64,000 bases of DNA from Cricetomys ansorgei (lineage: Eukaryota; Chordata; Mammalia; Rodentia; Nesomyidae): contig JAMJFZ010001133.1 of assembly GCA_026225945.1 (NCBI GenBank), positions 1,679,501-1,743,500 of the forward strand, written 5' to 3'. The translations under genes were made by a program, and so were the position numbers. Shown piece after piece: positions 9,795 through 21,260 of the stretch. The notes under the pieces were generated by a model. That model did not search any database. It saw only the letters and a list, made by a program, of their open reading frames with translations, and was not told where the DNA came from. The number at the start of each line of letters is the position of its first letter. Position 1 is the stretch's first letter.

Positions 9795-10077
9795 TTATCT
9801 TCTGGAACCAGGCTGGCTGGGCTGATGGCTGAATTTTTCTGGAATTGGATATGGGGCTGGTCTAGGAGAAGTGCCTGATAATTTGTTATTTGGATGTTGT
9901 ACCTCCACCTCCCTCAGGAGGACCTTTACAAAGTGTGAGGTGGTAAGGAACAGTTCCTGGCCCATAGGTAGATTGTCAAGTTCTTTTACTAGCATAACTG
10001 TAGAGGAAACTGCCTGCAACCAAGGCAGCCAACCAGACTTTTATACAGGCCACTGGCCTCTTCCAGTGCCTGAGTAA
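9795..10077 (-). pseudogene. RT connection-domain remnant of the class I pol
   Basis: The minus-strand open piece 9795-10019 resembles the connection domain between RT and RNase H of gammaretroviruses: an Ala/Val-rich start with Leu-Val-Lys, a Gly-Gln turn, then a strand with His-Phe-Val. The expected RT fingers and palm with the YXDD active site are not found upstream, where gag-like sequence follows instead. This points to an internal deletion. Confidence 0.6.
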
Positions 10078-11650
10078 GGACCCCATTTGCAATTATTTAT
10101 GACAGGGGTCTTTCTTCCCTCTTCCTTCCAGTGTCTCTGGCTTCCCTCTCTGGGATCTCTTTTATTTTTGTTTTGTTTTTCTTATTGTAAACTTTTCAGT
10201 AAATTTTCAATAATTGGGATCTATTTTATATTCTCAAACTCTTTTAACTTTTGCAGTTTCATTTTCAATATCTGGGGCTGACTCTGTAATAAAAACAATA
10301 TTTTTTAGCAGCTGTCTTTAATCCTAAAAGGGCCTGGGGAAATTGTTTAGAACTTCCTTACCTTGGTCAGTGTTAGAGTCTGAATCAGATTAGACAGAAG
10401 GGAAACTTTGTTCTATCTAGATTGTAATGTCCAGCACCAACTCCTACCATCCCCCCACCAAGCCCAGAGGTGGCTCTTCTGTTCTTCTCAGAGAATGACC
10501 ATTCAGTGAAAGGAGACATAAGCCATGAAGATGGAGAAGTTGAATTTCCTACCCTCCAGAGTGGAATGACAGAGAAACTGCTTCCCCCTTCCCCAGGCTC
10601 AACTGGGTGCTTAGAGTACGTGGGGGAGGGAGTGGAAGCAGCCCTCAGAGGAACTATTTCCTCCTCCCTGTGCACACTTTGCTTAGTTCACAGAGGACCC
10701 CTGGTGAGAGGCCTGCCCCTCCCAACCTTCACACAGGCAATGGGATCAGGACCCTGGGATCTTTAGTGAGAGTTAACAATAAAGCAAAGAAGTTGGAGCT
10801 AGAAGCAAGCACTCCAGGTGCAGGAGGGAGATGTCAATATCCTCAGGTCTGGCTGAGAAAACAGGCAGAGGTTTATGTTTCTCTGGGTAATATGACCAAG
10901 CCCAAAGGATTCAAGAAGGTGCAGGGCTTAAGACAGGAGATTCTCACAGCAGAGAAAGTCATTGGAAACTGGTCAGGATAGACAGAGTCCCCCAATCGCC
11001 ATATCCAGATAGCCTAAACCATCACTGGGGCAATCGATTTCACAGAAGGTCCAGAGTTTCCCATACCAGAAATAGACATAATATCCACTCTAACCCACAA
11101 AATCCCCTTTGGGCCAAGGTGGCCCCACCCACTGTTGACACTGGTGTTACCATAGCAACAGCAGCAGCATGTACTTGCTGTCAGGGATGCAGGGGGAATG
11201 GTGACCCAGTGCAGCCTGTAACTGCAAGAAGTCATCCTGGGGAAAGCTGCAGCCAAGGTCCTGGGATGGCTCATTACCCCTTCCATTTTTAATCTGTTTC
11301 TCCAACCAAAAGAACTGACAGAAACACACAAAGAGACACACAGTAAAGACAACTAGAGGTAACCACCACACATTCATATACTTGAACAGACCAGGGGAGT
11401 CTGATGACTGTTAATGTTTTTCACCTCAGACTGCGATGGAAAGGTACTCCAGCAGTCAGGGGCCCAGGAACCACACAGCTCTGAGGTGGAGAATTGTCCC
11501 CAGCAGAGCTGGAGTGCAACAGTGTAATACCACTCTGCTCAGCTCTTCTCTGTTCTGACCCAAGGGAAGAGTATCCCTGGTGTTGCATATCTGAGAAGAA
11601 GATGTCCTCAGCTGAGCTGAGATGTCCTTTACTCTGGTCTGCTTCTTTCT
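10078..11650 (-). pseudogene. gag-like region of the class I provirus
   Basis: By position this is gag. The minus-strand segment 10385-10675 has a Trp/Phe/Ser-rich phrase near 10470-10560 that could be the start of a capsid domain, and 10080-10380 is basic and charged like a capsid-nucleocapsid junction. No CCHC zinc knuckle was seen. The calls are weak individually; the order in the provirus is the main support. 11000-11650 has no recognisable motif, apart from an RFX-type X-box match at 11146-11159. Confidence 0.4.
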
Positions 11651-12310
11651 TGATCTGAAAACAAGGACAGCTTCATGCAGCAAATCTCACAAAAAAGATT
11701 TATTAGGATGGAAAGTCCCAGGAGTGTAGCAGCCTTCACTTGGGAGGAAGGCAGCAATTGAAGCTGTGCCATGAAGTGAACAGAATGTAGTTCTTTATAC
11801 AATATTGAGAAAGCAGAGCTTTCCAGGGTGGCAGATTTGGTGGGGTTTTTTTCACTTTATTTGAATAGTCTTGGGAGAGGGAGTCCAGCCCTCACTGTGG
11901 GGCTGAAAATGGCCCTTGCAGGACCATCCAAGGGCTATAGTGTATTGAAGCTGACTTGAACCCTGTGTCACCCCTAGAGGGTAAGAAAGATAGGAGTTTG
12001 TTGCTCCATACCTAAGACCTGGCCAAAACCCAGCCAAATTTAGATATAAACCTTCCACTAAGCAAACACGCCTTCCTGCCCTATAGGCTGGATTACACAG
12101 ACTCAAACTCCACACACAGGCGAGGCCACTCCCACATAGGATGTCCTAACCAATGGACATTATCAGGGTCATGGGCTCTTTCCCTGCTTGTGAACTTTGA
12201 TATACAAGCTACACCCCCATTAAAGATGAGATGCCCACTGGAGCATGTGTATTTCCAAGGGTCTGTCTTCTCATCAGCTCACAGAGGCCCGCCAAGGTAG
12301 CATCAGGATG
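11650..12310 (-). mobile_element. LTR of another family inserted in the class I provirus
   Basis: The segment 11941-12290 is homologous to 30591-30960, sharing a GAGGCCACTCCCA block, a TAACCAATGG (CCAAT-type) block and a CTGCCCT(A/G)TAGG block in the same order. A minus-strand AATAAATC (rc of 11690-11700) suggests minus orientation with the 3' end near 11650. Ends and target duplication are not resolved, so the limits are approximate. Confidence 0.5.
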
Positions 12311-12975
12311 AGGTAAACCCGCGGTCTGAATCCCTCACCATGTTGCTGGCCAGCCCCACCATGCTCCTTGTCCTGGAGCTGGCCACTGACAGCCCAGGAC
12401 TCCAGCTGAGAAGTCAGCAGCAGCAGGAAGATGCACTCAGGACTTCAGGCCCTTAGGTCCATTACAGTGGTCTGGGGAGCAGGCTTAGCCCCTTGGGCCT
12501 TGCCCTGGGGCCCGTGCCCATGGCCAGGCAAGACTTCTCCTTAGCCCCATGTCAGCTTTGTGTACAGAGGCCACAAACAAAGGGGCCACAAAGCCCCTCT
12601 AGCCACCTGCCTCAGGCCCCACACAGGTCTGGACTCCCTGTTGGTCAGTCCAGGTCAGGTCAAGGCAGGGCCAGCAGTGCCCCACGGGCACTGCTCCTTT
12701 GGCAACCATGCCAACCACATGAAGGCCACCAGCAGAGAGCCTACAATGTTATTTCCCATGAATCCTAGTAGTGCCCAACTTCTCCTTTGTGTCCTAAACA
12801 GAAGGTACCTTGCCTTAACCAGACTTACCTCCATAGGTGACAGACCAGGTAACCTTAAATTTTGTTTCTTTTCAAAGTACAAACAAACACCCACCAGGAG
12901 TCCTTTGACTACCACACCCTTCCCTATCCTGAGGGTCTCCAAAACCCCTGATGTCTTGAAGTGTGGTCTCTGGAG
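12311..12975 (-). other. 5' leader of the class I provirus
   Basis: GC-richer sequence between the primer site and the inserted LTR. A plus-strand open frame (12560-13048) crosses it and the LTR edge and has no recognisable domain, so it is treated as chance. No packaging signal can be named. Confidence 0.45.
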
Positions 12976-12993
12976 ATCTCACTGCAATCTCCA
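12976..12993 (-). promoter_or_regulatory. Primer binding site, tRNA-Gln-like
   Basis: On the minus strand, four bases (TTTC) after the LTR, comes TGGAGATTGCAGTGAGAT. It matches the tRNA-Gln primer site used by GLN-type rodent ERVs at 14 of 18 positions. The downstream stretch also resembles a gammaretroviral leader. The mismatches fit long decay. Confidence 0.65.
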
Positions 12994-12997
12994 GAAA

Positions 12998-13375
12998 TGT
13001 AGGGTATCCACCAGGGAAGACTACTCAAACACAGGTTCAAGTCAATAGAAAGTCTTTATTAGCTGACCAGTGACTACTCTGGATGTTTGGGACCCCAGTA
13101 CAGTCATGAAACTTTCTCTGGGTGAGCTTTTAGCACAAAAATCCCATATCGGGTTGACACACATCAGTTAGAAAGAAAAGTTAGCCAGAAGAGGAACTAC
13201 AGAAGCTAAAAAGCAAAGTTAGTACATTTAGGGACTTTCTCAGAACTGTGGACTTGGAGGAATCCAATCTCTGTTCTCGTTTTTGCAGGTATTTCTGCCC
13301 ATGTGCTAGGTTTCAAGGCTTGGATGGTACTTCCATCAGGGTGTCAGTTGTGCTAAGCTTTGAGGGCCTACAACA
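12998..13375 (-). repeat. 5' LTR of the class I provirus
   Basis: 378-bp partner of 7-382 with TG/CA edges. The minus-strand AATAAA is at 13055-13060. The primer site lies on its lower-coordinate side and TTAA on its outer side. Confidence 0.85.
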
Positions 13376-13379
13376 TTAA
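13376..13379. repeat. Target-site duplication TTAA, right copy
   Basis: Right partner of the TTAA at 3-6, immediately outside the LTR that ends at 13375. Confidence 0.75.
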
Positions 13380-14416
13380 GTCTGCCCTTTCTGTCTATCC
13401 AAAGCTCCTATTTGTCCTTAGCACACACATACTCCCAGAGAAGGGCCTCTGTGTTCTAGCTGAGGCCTCCTAACTAGCTCTCCAGATGTAGGCACCTCTT
13501 CCTCCAACTCATTCTTCACAATGAACACCTTTCTAAAACACCCCTTCATGCTCCACAGAAAACTAATCTCCAAAAGCTTTCTATTACTCTTTAAATAATG
13601 ACCAAAATGTTTAACAAAGCAAGCTGCATCATTGGGGCCCCTGAATGTCAGGACACAGATAGCCCTGGCTGTTTCTTGTTTTATTTTTGTTTTTTGTTTT
13701 GTTTCCACTTTGTTTTTTCTACATCTTGCCATGCACAGCCTCTCCCTGGTGTAACAGTTGCTTTCTACTTTGATGAGCTGACTATGAACCAACCTCCACA
13801 AAGCTCACAAAATACTTTTTTCTCCAGATGATGGGTGTTTGAGAAAGAATTACATCCTAAGGGCAATCACTTTTATTGCTGGGTCCCTATCTTGATGGAT
13901 ACATAAAGGGTTGGTATTATTGAGGGAGGAATGAGTTGGAGGAATCAAGGGGTAAGCAGCCTTCTTAGACCTAGTCTCACACCCTTCCTATGGTGTTTAC
14001 ATGACCTTGGAATGCCACGGTAATTGTATCCTTTATAGGTTGTAGACTTTGTTTCTTTATTCTTAAACTCTTACATGTTGCTTATAAGTGCTTATTAAAG
14101 ATAAGTCATGTGTGAATAAAAATATAGTTAAAGGGAACAAGTCATAAGCATATTTTTCTTTAGCTACAATTGCACATAAATAGAAGTCAAAAATAACTAA
14201 CAATGCTACCTTTTTAAAATCACAGACCAAGGGAGAATGTGTTTTTTCCCTCTCTGTTTTAGAGTGGTTTATTCACATTTTTCAATGTGGATTCAATTTC
14301 AAAACCTAGTTTATGTATAAAGAAAAATGTCATTGTTCTCCTAAGTTCAGTTGGTTTATTAGAATAAAGCCTCCTATCTTGATAAATCAACTGATAAAAG
14401 ACCATAAGAAATATAT

Positions 14417-14453
<37 letters not shown>

Positions 14454-14912
14454 GACATAAGGAATTTCCCATGCTCTTTGCATTACTTAAAATATGTTGG
14501 CTCACAAAGCTGAATGGATTCTGTAAGTTCTTTGTGTTTCAGAAACCTCTAAAGACACCAAGAGAAATATGTGCCTAGATTAAAGCTACTTTTGATGCTC
14601 ACAGTAGCCAGGTAACTGTTGTAAGCAAAGAGTTCTTAAGAGTTAACATAAGCAAAAGACTTCTGAAATTGCCTAGTACTTTATGCTTGTCTCTCTTGGT
14701 GATACCAGTTAGAAAATATACTTTCGAAGGAGAGCACATATCACATTAAAGTGAGCAGGGATAGATGAATAAAGATTGTTGCATAGTGCCTTGTAATGTA
14801 TATCTTACCACAAATGATTATTAATATGCACAAGTCCTATGCCATATTTGCTTGACGTTTCTGCCAACAAAATCTTTCAATGAAAGCTTTAAGCATGAAA
14901 AAAGCATTGGTT
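13380..14912. other. Unassigned sequence right of the ERV nest
   Basis: I recognise no gene. A 127-codon minus-strand frame (13418-13801) has no domain signature and spans a T-rich stretch. A TA microsatellite lies at 14411-14453. Confidence 0.5.
14411..14453. repeat. (TA)n microsatellite
   Basis: About 43 bp of alternating AT with one phase break. Confidence 0.92.
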
Positions 14913-15127
14913 ACTGAACTGGAGAAATGGATCAGCAGTTTAGAGTGTGTTACAGAGGACCGGAGTCCAGATCCCAGCACTCACAGTTGAACAGATCACG
15001 ACCCCCTGTAACTCCAGCTCCAGAGAATGTGATGCCCTTCCCTGCACTCCTTGGACACCCATGTTCACACCATGCACATACTCACCTGGATACAGATAAC
15101 TAAAGAATAAAATAAATCTAAAAAGTT
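14913..15127 (+). mobile_element. B2/B3-type SINE
   Basis: Starts with a diverged tRNA-derived head (ACTGGAGAAATGGATCAG, near the A box), then the CTCACAGTTG and CCAGCTCCAGAGAATGTGATG blocks typical of B3-like SINEs. It ends in an A-rich AATAAATCTAAAAAG tail. Confidence 0.8.
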
Positions 15128-15199
15128 GAATATTTAATGTATATTTTTAGCTCATTGTGTCAAGATTATTGACTGTTACTTCTTGACATTTCGACAAAT

Positions 15200-15520
15200 A
15201 CTTGAGATAAACTAGCTTAAAAAAGAAAGATTGGTTTTGACTCATGATCTTGGGGTGGCCCTGTGGTGAGGTAGAATATTATGATAGGAGAGTAGGGCAG
15301 AACCTGGAGCTGCTCACCGCATGGCATGCAGGAAGCACGAAGAAAGACAGGAAACAGCCAGAGACAAGTATGTCCTTTCTGACATGTCCCCAAGGACCTT
15401 CTTCCAGCCTGGCCCCATCTCATGATGCTTGTATTATGTTCTAAAATAGCACTACCAGCTAGGACCAGACCGTTCAACACAGCACCCTCTTCTGAAGGCA
15501 CTGTTCCTATTCAAACCACA
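15200..15520 (+). repeat. Old mammal/rodent interspersed repeat
   Basis: This resembles the widespread rodent repeat seen also at 39515-39875 (pattern: GACTCATG..., GTGGTGAGG, CATGCAGGAAGC, ending ATTCAAACCACAACA). I do not assign a library name. Confidence 0.45.
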
Positions 15521-16640
15521 ACAGAAGAAGTGGTTATATCTTTCAGATTGTCAAATATGAAAAATGGTAAGTATAAAATGTAAAATGTGAAGTAAACGAC
15601 AAACACAAGGAGAGAAGAAATGAGAAGTGCAAAAGGCTGAACCAAGGTAGGCGAACAGAGGGGCCCATTGGTGTTTCCAAATAGCAGCAATCCCACAGCT
15701 TCTGCAGACCTAGCAGCTCTGTGGGGTGCTTGGGGTTCAGGTGGTGGGTTGCAAAGTCTCAAAGGAGCTGAAGGACTGGAAAGATCACCTTGAAACCAGA
15801 CATTGGAGACAGCACAGCGGATTCATAAACAGTGACTCCTCCTTCAACTAAAAGTAGATCTGTGCCCACATGGGCTTTTCTGTGACCCCCTTTGGTTTGG
15901 CACAAACAGTAGGAAACACTGGTGAAGGAATTCAGAAGGAGGAAGGTGACCCTGAGACTCAGTTACAGACCTTCTCTCCAGGTTATACAACCCTGGAAAT
16001 GGTTTTAAAATTCAGCATGAGTACCACTCAGTGGTTGCCACTGTTTGCATTGGGACCTAGAAGGAGACAAGTTCATCTGACTTGTCACCACAAACCAGAA
16101 ATGTCACTAAAACTCAGGTCTAAGCATTCTTGGATGTTGTCTGATAAATGGCCTACCTATTCAATAAGCCAGAGAGTGAACCTCTGCCTGAGACCCCCGC
16201 AGACAGGCACATTGACTTTGCTTCTACACAGATATTAAATGCCCCAGTAAACTGACTCTAGACCCTATCACCTATAATCTCTAAGCTCTCATTCATACCA
16301 TGGAACCTACCAAGAGACATGTCAATCTGCAATCTCAAAGACATGCTTACAGACTTTGTCTGCAGAGGACCCTGGTGCATCCCTGTGGCTGTTGCAATTC
16401 TTAGTACCATATGGTTCCTCTCCCTCATAGGGCCAAAAGTAAGTCCATTATCCACGTGCCTGGAATAAACCCTCCATCCATCAAGCTCAAAGTGAGCATT
16501 TGTCCCAGAACCACACTACATGCTTCATCTTGGTTACCAACGTGATGGATTTAGAATGACCTGAGACAAACATCTTACTAAAGTAACATAGACTTGACAA
16601 CAAACTCTAACTACCAGAGACAGAACTAACTCTCTACTTC
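15521..16640. other. Unassigned sequence
   Basis: Frames such as 15870-16238 (+) lack domain signatures. No RNA gene or intact repeat recognised. Confidence 0.4.
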
Positions 16641-16810
16641 TCTGCTCTGCCTCTTGTCTACTTCCTAACTGCTTGCACCTCGTTTCTTTCTCTGAGCTCT
16701 GCCTCTCTGCTTCTTCTCTGAACCCTGCCTCGACCTTTGCATCTGCTTTCTGAGTTCTGCCTCTTGTCTACTTCCCATCTGCTTCCACTTTGTTTCCACC
16801 TTGCTTCTTG
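16641..16810. repeat. Pyrimidine-rich degenerate duplication, 110-bp spacing
   Basis: A segment of about 45 bp beginning near 16645 recurs at 16755 (CTGCCTCTTGTCTACTTCC core), with CT-rich sequence between. Confidence 0.6.
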
Positions 16811-17100
16811 AATGTGTCTGTGAGGATGTTTCCAGGGACATTTACGTGAGATTGGAAGACTCAACCTAAATATAGGCGTCAGTCTTCCATGGACTGAAGT
16901 CTGGGGCTGAATTAGAAGAACTAATCAAGCTGAGCACCAGCGTTCATCTTCCTCCCTCTGCTTCCCAACTAGGGACAATGTGGCCAGCCACATACCCTTG
17001 TCACCATGAATTCCTTGCAATGGTGGACTGCATCCTCCAATCAAGAACCAAATTAAATCCTCAGTCCTTAAGTCAAATGCCTTACAGGAAGTAAGCAATC
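16811..17100 (+). repeat. Old interspersed repeat, same family as 22030-22360
   Basis: Shares GCTGAGCACCAGC, a CTCTGCTTCC block, a GTGGCCAGCC block and a following ATG-rich tail with the better copies of this widespread family. Heavily diverged. Confidence 0.4.
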
Positions 17101-17319
17101 TTACTTACAGTAAGTAATGAGAAGTAATCAGGACTAGACAAAAGCTTTGGAAAGAACGTGGTCATCTAGCTTTGAAAAGTACCATTGAGTTCAGGAAAGG
17201 TGACTTTAGCAAGCCAATTAGCTTTGCAATTAGTATTAGCTTAGCCAATTAGTATTAGCAAGCCAATACTCCATACTGTGACTAGATTGTCAGATGTTCA
17301 AAAAAAATCTTTAAGACAA

Positions 17320-17945
17320 GAGGCAAAAGACGTCATTAAGATTATTTGCAGACTTGTCAGTAGAGACATGGCAAGCCCAATGGGGATGGGTGGCATGTTC
17401 AGAGTACTCAAATAATAATACACAGAACAGCATGCCAACGAAGCTAAATTTGTTAAAACTGTCCTTTAGAAAGATGAAGACATCCCCCTAGATAATGAAA
17501 ACCTTAGAAGAAAAACTAAATGGAGCATATCAAGAAAGAAGGAAGGACATTAGGAAAGCATATGCAAACATGAAATAATAAAGTTTATGACATAGATAAA
17601 TATTCCCAATATTCTAATACTGTAATGGTGGCTAGGAAATACGCTGACTTCTAGAATAAGTTAAAAATCAAGCTTCTACGAGTGAACCCCATCCCTTGAG
17701 GAAAAAGAGTCTTCCTCCTTGAACAATCATTAATTGTCAATAGCTCCTGGTCCTATAGACATGCAATGCAGTCTGCTCTAAGTGGACTCAATGGGCTTAA
17801 AAATAAAGCAAATGAAGCTGGGATGGAAGAGTGGAAAGATGCGTAGTGAAGGAGTTGGAAGAGAGAGAATGCGTTGTGGATTTAATGAACACATCATATA
17901 AGCGTATGCAATTCTCAAGCAATAATAAAATAAACAAAATTACTC
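17320..17945 (+). mobile_element. L1 fragments (internal piece and 3' end)
   Basis: 17330-17620 reads like old L1 sequence. 17690-17945 has the typical L1 3' end phrase (ATGCAATTCTCAAGCAATAATAAAA). The two pieces look separate and both are decayed. Confidence 0.45.
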
Positions 17946-18299
17946 TTTTCACTTAAAAAAGATAAATGCATGAAGAATTTTTACCCATATATACATTTTT
18001 ACCCATATTAAATTCAGCCTAGCTGACTTCAGAGAGAGAAAAACTCACCAAGAGTAAAGAGATTTGAGTAATGTTGACAGTATAGAAACCTAAGGAGACA
18101 AAATACAGTATACGTAGAGCTGACAGAAGACCATCCTAGTATCTCAGACAGAACCTGCCAAGAGTCTACAAAGAAACATCTGAGACCACTTCTATAGCTG
18201 GGAAAATGGGCAGATTCACAGCAGCAGATCAGTAGGTTCATTGCAACAACACTCTAAATCACCTGTAGCTGACATCACAGCCAGATCTGATTAAATATC

Positions 18300-20732
18300 C
18301 CTATCCAACTCAGAGCATTCATCAAAATAGCCCACTTCCTTACCTCTAAAACTCATTTCAAAACTTGAAAAACGAGACACCACATGATGTCTAATCTCAG
18401 ACCACAAAGAAATCAAACTAGAAATCAGTAACAGAAAGATGTGCAGAAAACCACAAAATAACTAAATAAAACATCATAGAAAATAACAAATATAATTTTT
18501 AGGTACTTTAAGGTAAATTTAAACTGTAACATATCAAAGGGGAATCTATCATTTTAAATGAATAAAAAATTACATAGGGTCTGAAATCAATAATCTAAGC
18601 TTCTACCTTAGGAAAGCAGAAACGGAGAAGACAAATTGAATCCCAAATCAGGAGCCAAATGAAAAAATAATGAAGTTAGAAGAGTGATTAATGATTCGGA
18701 GTCAGGAGAACAATAGAGAAAATAAAAATATCAATAAAATGGATATAACTCCAGCTAAGTTAAATAATAGAAAGACATAAATCACTGATATCAGAAATTA
18801 AAGGGCACAGTAATAAACGTCTCTGGGATATTAAGAGAATAAACAGTAAAAGCATTTCATAAAAAATTCTGCATCCACAAATTTGATTACAATAATATCA
18901 ACACATTCCTTGAAACACAAAAAACTCACACAAGAAGAAACAGGCATTCTGAATAGTCTTGTATTTATTTTAAAATATGAATTAACAACTAGTACTCTAC
19001 CAACAAAGCAAACAGAAGGTCCACTTAGATCTAATGGTGAACTTTACTAAACATTTGAGAAAGAAATTACCACCACTATCCCCCCATATTTTCTAGGTTA
19101 TTGTGGCTAACATTACTCTGACTTCCAAACTACATACATACAAGACAAGAAGAAAGTGAATATTGCAGACTGCTAATTCTCATGTGCATCCTTAATAAAA
19201 TATTAACACCCGGAACCTATATCACGAAGTCCAATTCATTGCAGACATGAAAGGCTACTTCAACCTTCTAAGTCCATTAGTGCAACCTATCACAGGAGAA
19301 GGCTAAACACCAAAAGTAAAGGATCAGATCAAAAGATGCAGAAAACTCATTTGACAGAAATGTCACTATTTTCATGATGAAAACAAAACTAGAAGGAGAG
19401 CTTCTTTAGCTTGACCAGGAAAACTGTATGGCCATGTCACACACTGTGCTGGAGTCATGAAGCTTTTCCCCAAATCTGGCAGAGGTAAGGATTCAAACTC
19501 TCACTACTGTGTCTACACCATAATGGGAGTTGCAACTAGCTGCGACAAGACAGGAAAGAAAAGGCACACAGACTAGGGAGGGAGAAACAAAACTATCATT
19601 CTTCATAGCTGACATGATTATTTATGTAGGAAACCTAGGTTTACCAACAAAGGCAGTTCTGGAACTAAGTTAATGATAAAAAAAAGAAGTTGCAGGATAC
19701 AATGGTTAACGTACAGAAGTCAGCCATATTCTTGCATAAACAGTGACCAACAGAATTTAAAACACATTACCATTTACCATGAAACCCACAAATTCAAATA
19801 CTTAGGCATATATCTTGTAAAAAAAAATAATAAAAGATCTGAGGAAATCTTAAAACTCTGATACAAGACTTTAAGAACACAAAAGCAAATGGGGAGCTAG
19901 CCTACGGTCATGGGAGGAAGACTACATCGATTATCAATGTGTCAGGTCTTCCCAGTTTAGTCCACAGATTCAACAAAATCCCAGTCAAAACCCCAGTATG
20001 TATGTCCCATGAACGTTGACTAACTGGGTCTCGTGTTTGTATGGACAGGCCAACCACTCTGAATAGTTAGCGCAAACAAGGTTGAAGATGTGTATTGCCT
20101 AAGTTAAGACCTCTTGTGAAGCTACCATGATCTAGATAACACGGCAATGGCATACAAATAAGTCAAGGAACAGAGTAAATGACATATGAACAGAACCACA
20201 CAGGCAAATGAGCTTTGACAAAGGAACAAAAGTATGCCAGTGGGGAAGAGGGGAGCCTTTTAAACAGCTGGAGTTGAAATAACAGGATTTCCGTAGGCAA
20301 AAAGAAAAAGAGCATAGACAAAGCCCTTGAACTGTCTTCCAAAATAACTTAAAGTAGACATGCTATGTAAACATAAAATAAAATTTATGGAACTATTGCA
20401 ATAAAGGAAAAGTCCTAAATTGCCCCTGGGTGTGAAAATGACAGCCTGACAGAGCATCCAAAGCTCCATCAATGAAACACAATGTCCAGGCAGGTTCACT
20501 GCATCCCATAGCCTGGGTGCCCAGCTCTCCGACCTTACAGGGAGATTGTAAAAATCGTTTAATTAACTTTGTATGATGCAATTATTATTTATTTGGGGGA
20601 ACCCTGATCCATATTCTCCTTCACTAGATACTGTTCAGTCTTTTGCTAAGAGTTTAATTCTTTTATTCCTTATAGGAACTCCTTGAGAAGGCCACTGTTA
20701 TTAATCCAATCTTACCAATTTTTATTTTAGTT
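18300..20732 (+). mobile_element. Old L1 ORF2 remnant
   Basis: The plus strand carries the characteristic order of L1 ORF2 phrases. Near 18390-18440 is the block with AAAGAAATCAAACTAGAAAT. Near 19280-19350 is the ATCACAGGAGAAGGCTAA-type segment followed by an AGATGCAGAAAA segment. Near 20210-20230 is the GACAAAGGAACAAAAGTA segment. Frames are broken throughout. The L1 resumes after the B1 at 20733-20880 and again after the LTR at 21261-21563. Confidence 0.75.
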
Positions 20733-20880
20733 TTCGTTTTTCAAGACAGTGTTTCCCTGTTGTAACTCTGGCTGTCCCGGAACTCACTCTGTAGACCAGA
20801 CTGGCCTCAAACGTACAGACATCCACCTGCCTCTGCCTCCCATATTCTGAGATTCAAAGCACGTGCCACCACACCCGGTC
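20733..20880 (-). mobile_element. B1 SINE
   Basis: Reverse complement of B1: CAAGACAGTGTTTCCCTGT, a block with GAACTCACTCTGTAGACCAG, then CACCTGCCTCTGCCTCCC, ending CACACCCGG. It interrupts L1 sequence. Confidence 0.93.
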
Positions 20881-21260
20881 AATTACAAGAATATTTACAG
20901 AAAAATTTCTACACAAGAAATGAAAATGACCAAGGAAAGAGCCTTGCTACGGATTAGGAGAAAATATTCAGGCTTCATAGATCCAATAAGGGATAATATC
21001 CAAAACATACAAACACTCAACTTATTGGCAGGAAAAAATACAACTTGAGCTTTTAAAAAAGAAAATATTTCTTAAAAGAAGAGATATGAATGGTCAACCA
21101 TTTCACTGAAATGGTACTCAGCATTTTAATCAGGAAATTTAAGGCAAATGAAATAGCACCTCACTCCTATTTGAATGGCTATTATAAAATGGACAAATGA
21201 TGAACTGGAGAGAATACAGGTAAAAGGAAACTGTTGTCCACTGTTGGTAGTGATGTAAAG
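20881..21260 (+). mobile_element. L1 ORF2 remnant, continued
   Basis: Contains diverged forms of late ORF2 blocks: an AAGAGATATGAATGGTCAACC segment, an AATGGCTATTATAAAA segment and a CCACTGTTGGTAGTGATGTA segment. It is cut at 21260 by an LTR and continues after 21563. Confidence 0.8.

Larger units (their letters stand above)
7..13375 (-). mobile_element. Class I (gammaretrovirus-like, GLN-type) endogenous provirus, interrupted
   Basis: Two related LTRs in the same minus orientation (7-382 and 12998-13375) bound this element. Both outer edges carry the same 4-bp TTAA (3-6 and 13376-13379), the duplication size usual for gammaretroviruses. Read on the minus strand the order is 5' LTR, a tRNA-Gln-like primer site, leader, gag-like sequence, RT connection and RNase H, integrase, env, a purine-rich tract and the 3' LTR. 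A plus-strand class II provirus (1939-8543) sits inside the integrase region. Without that insert the length is about 6.8 kb, a little short for the class, which fits the missing protease and most of RT. All coding parts carry stops and frameshifts, so it is dead as a retrovirus. The GLN-type label rests on the primer site and is an inference. Confidence 0.88.

Noticed and set aside
12560..13048. 162-codon plus-strand open frame, the longest in the window
   Set aside because: It crosses the ERV leader and the LTR edge on the antisense strand, has no domain signature and no promoter context.
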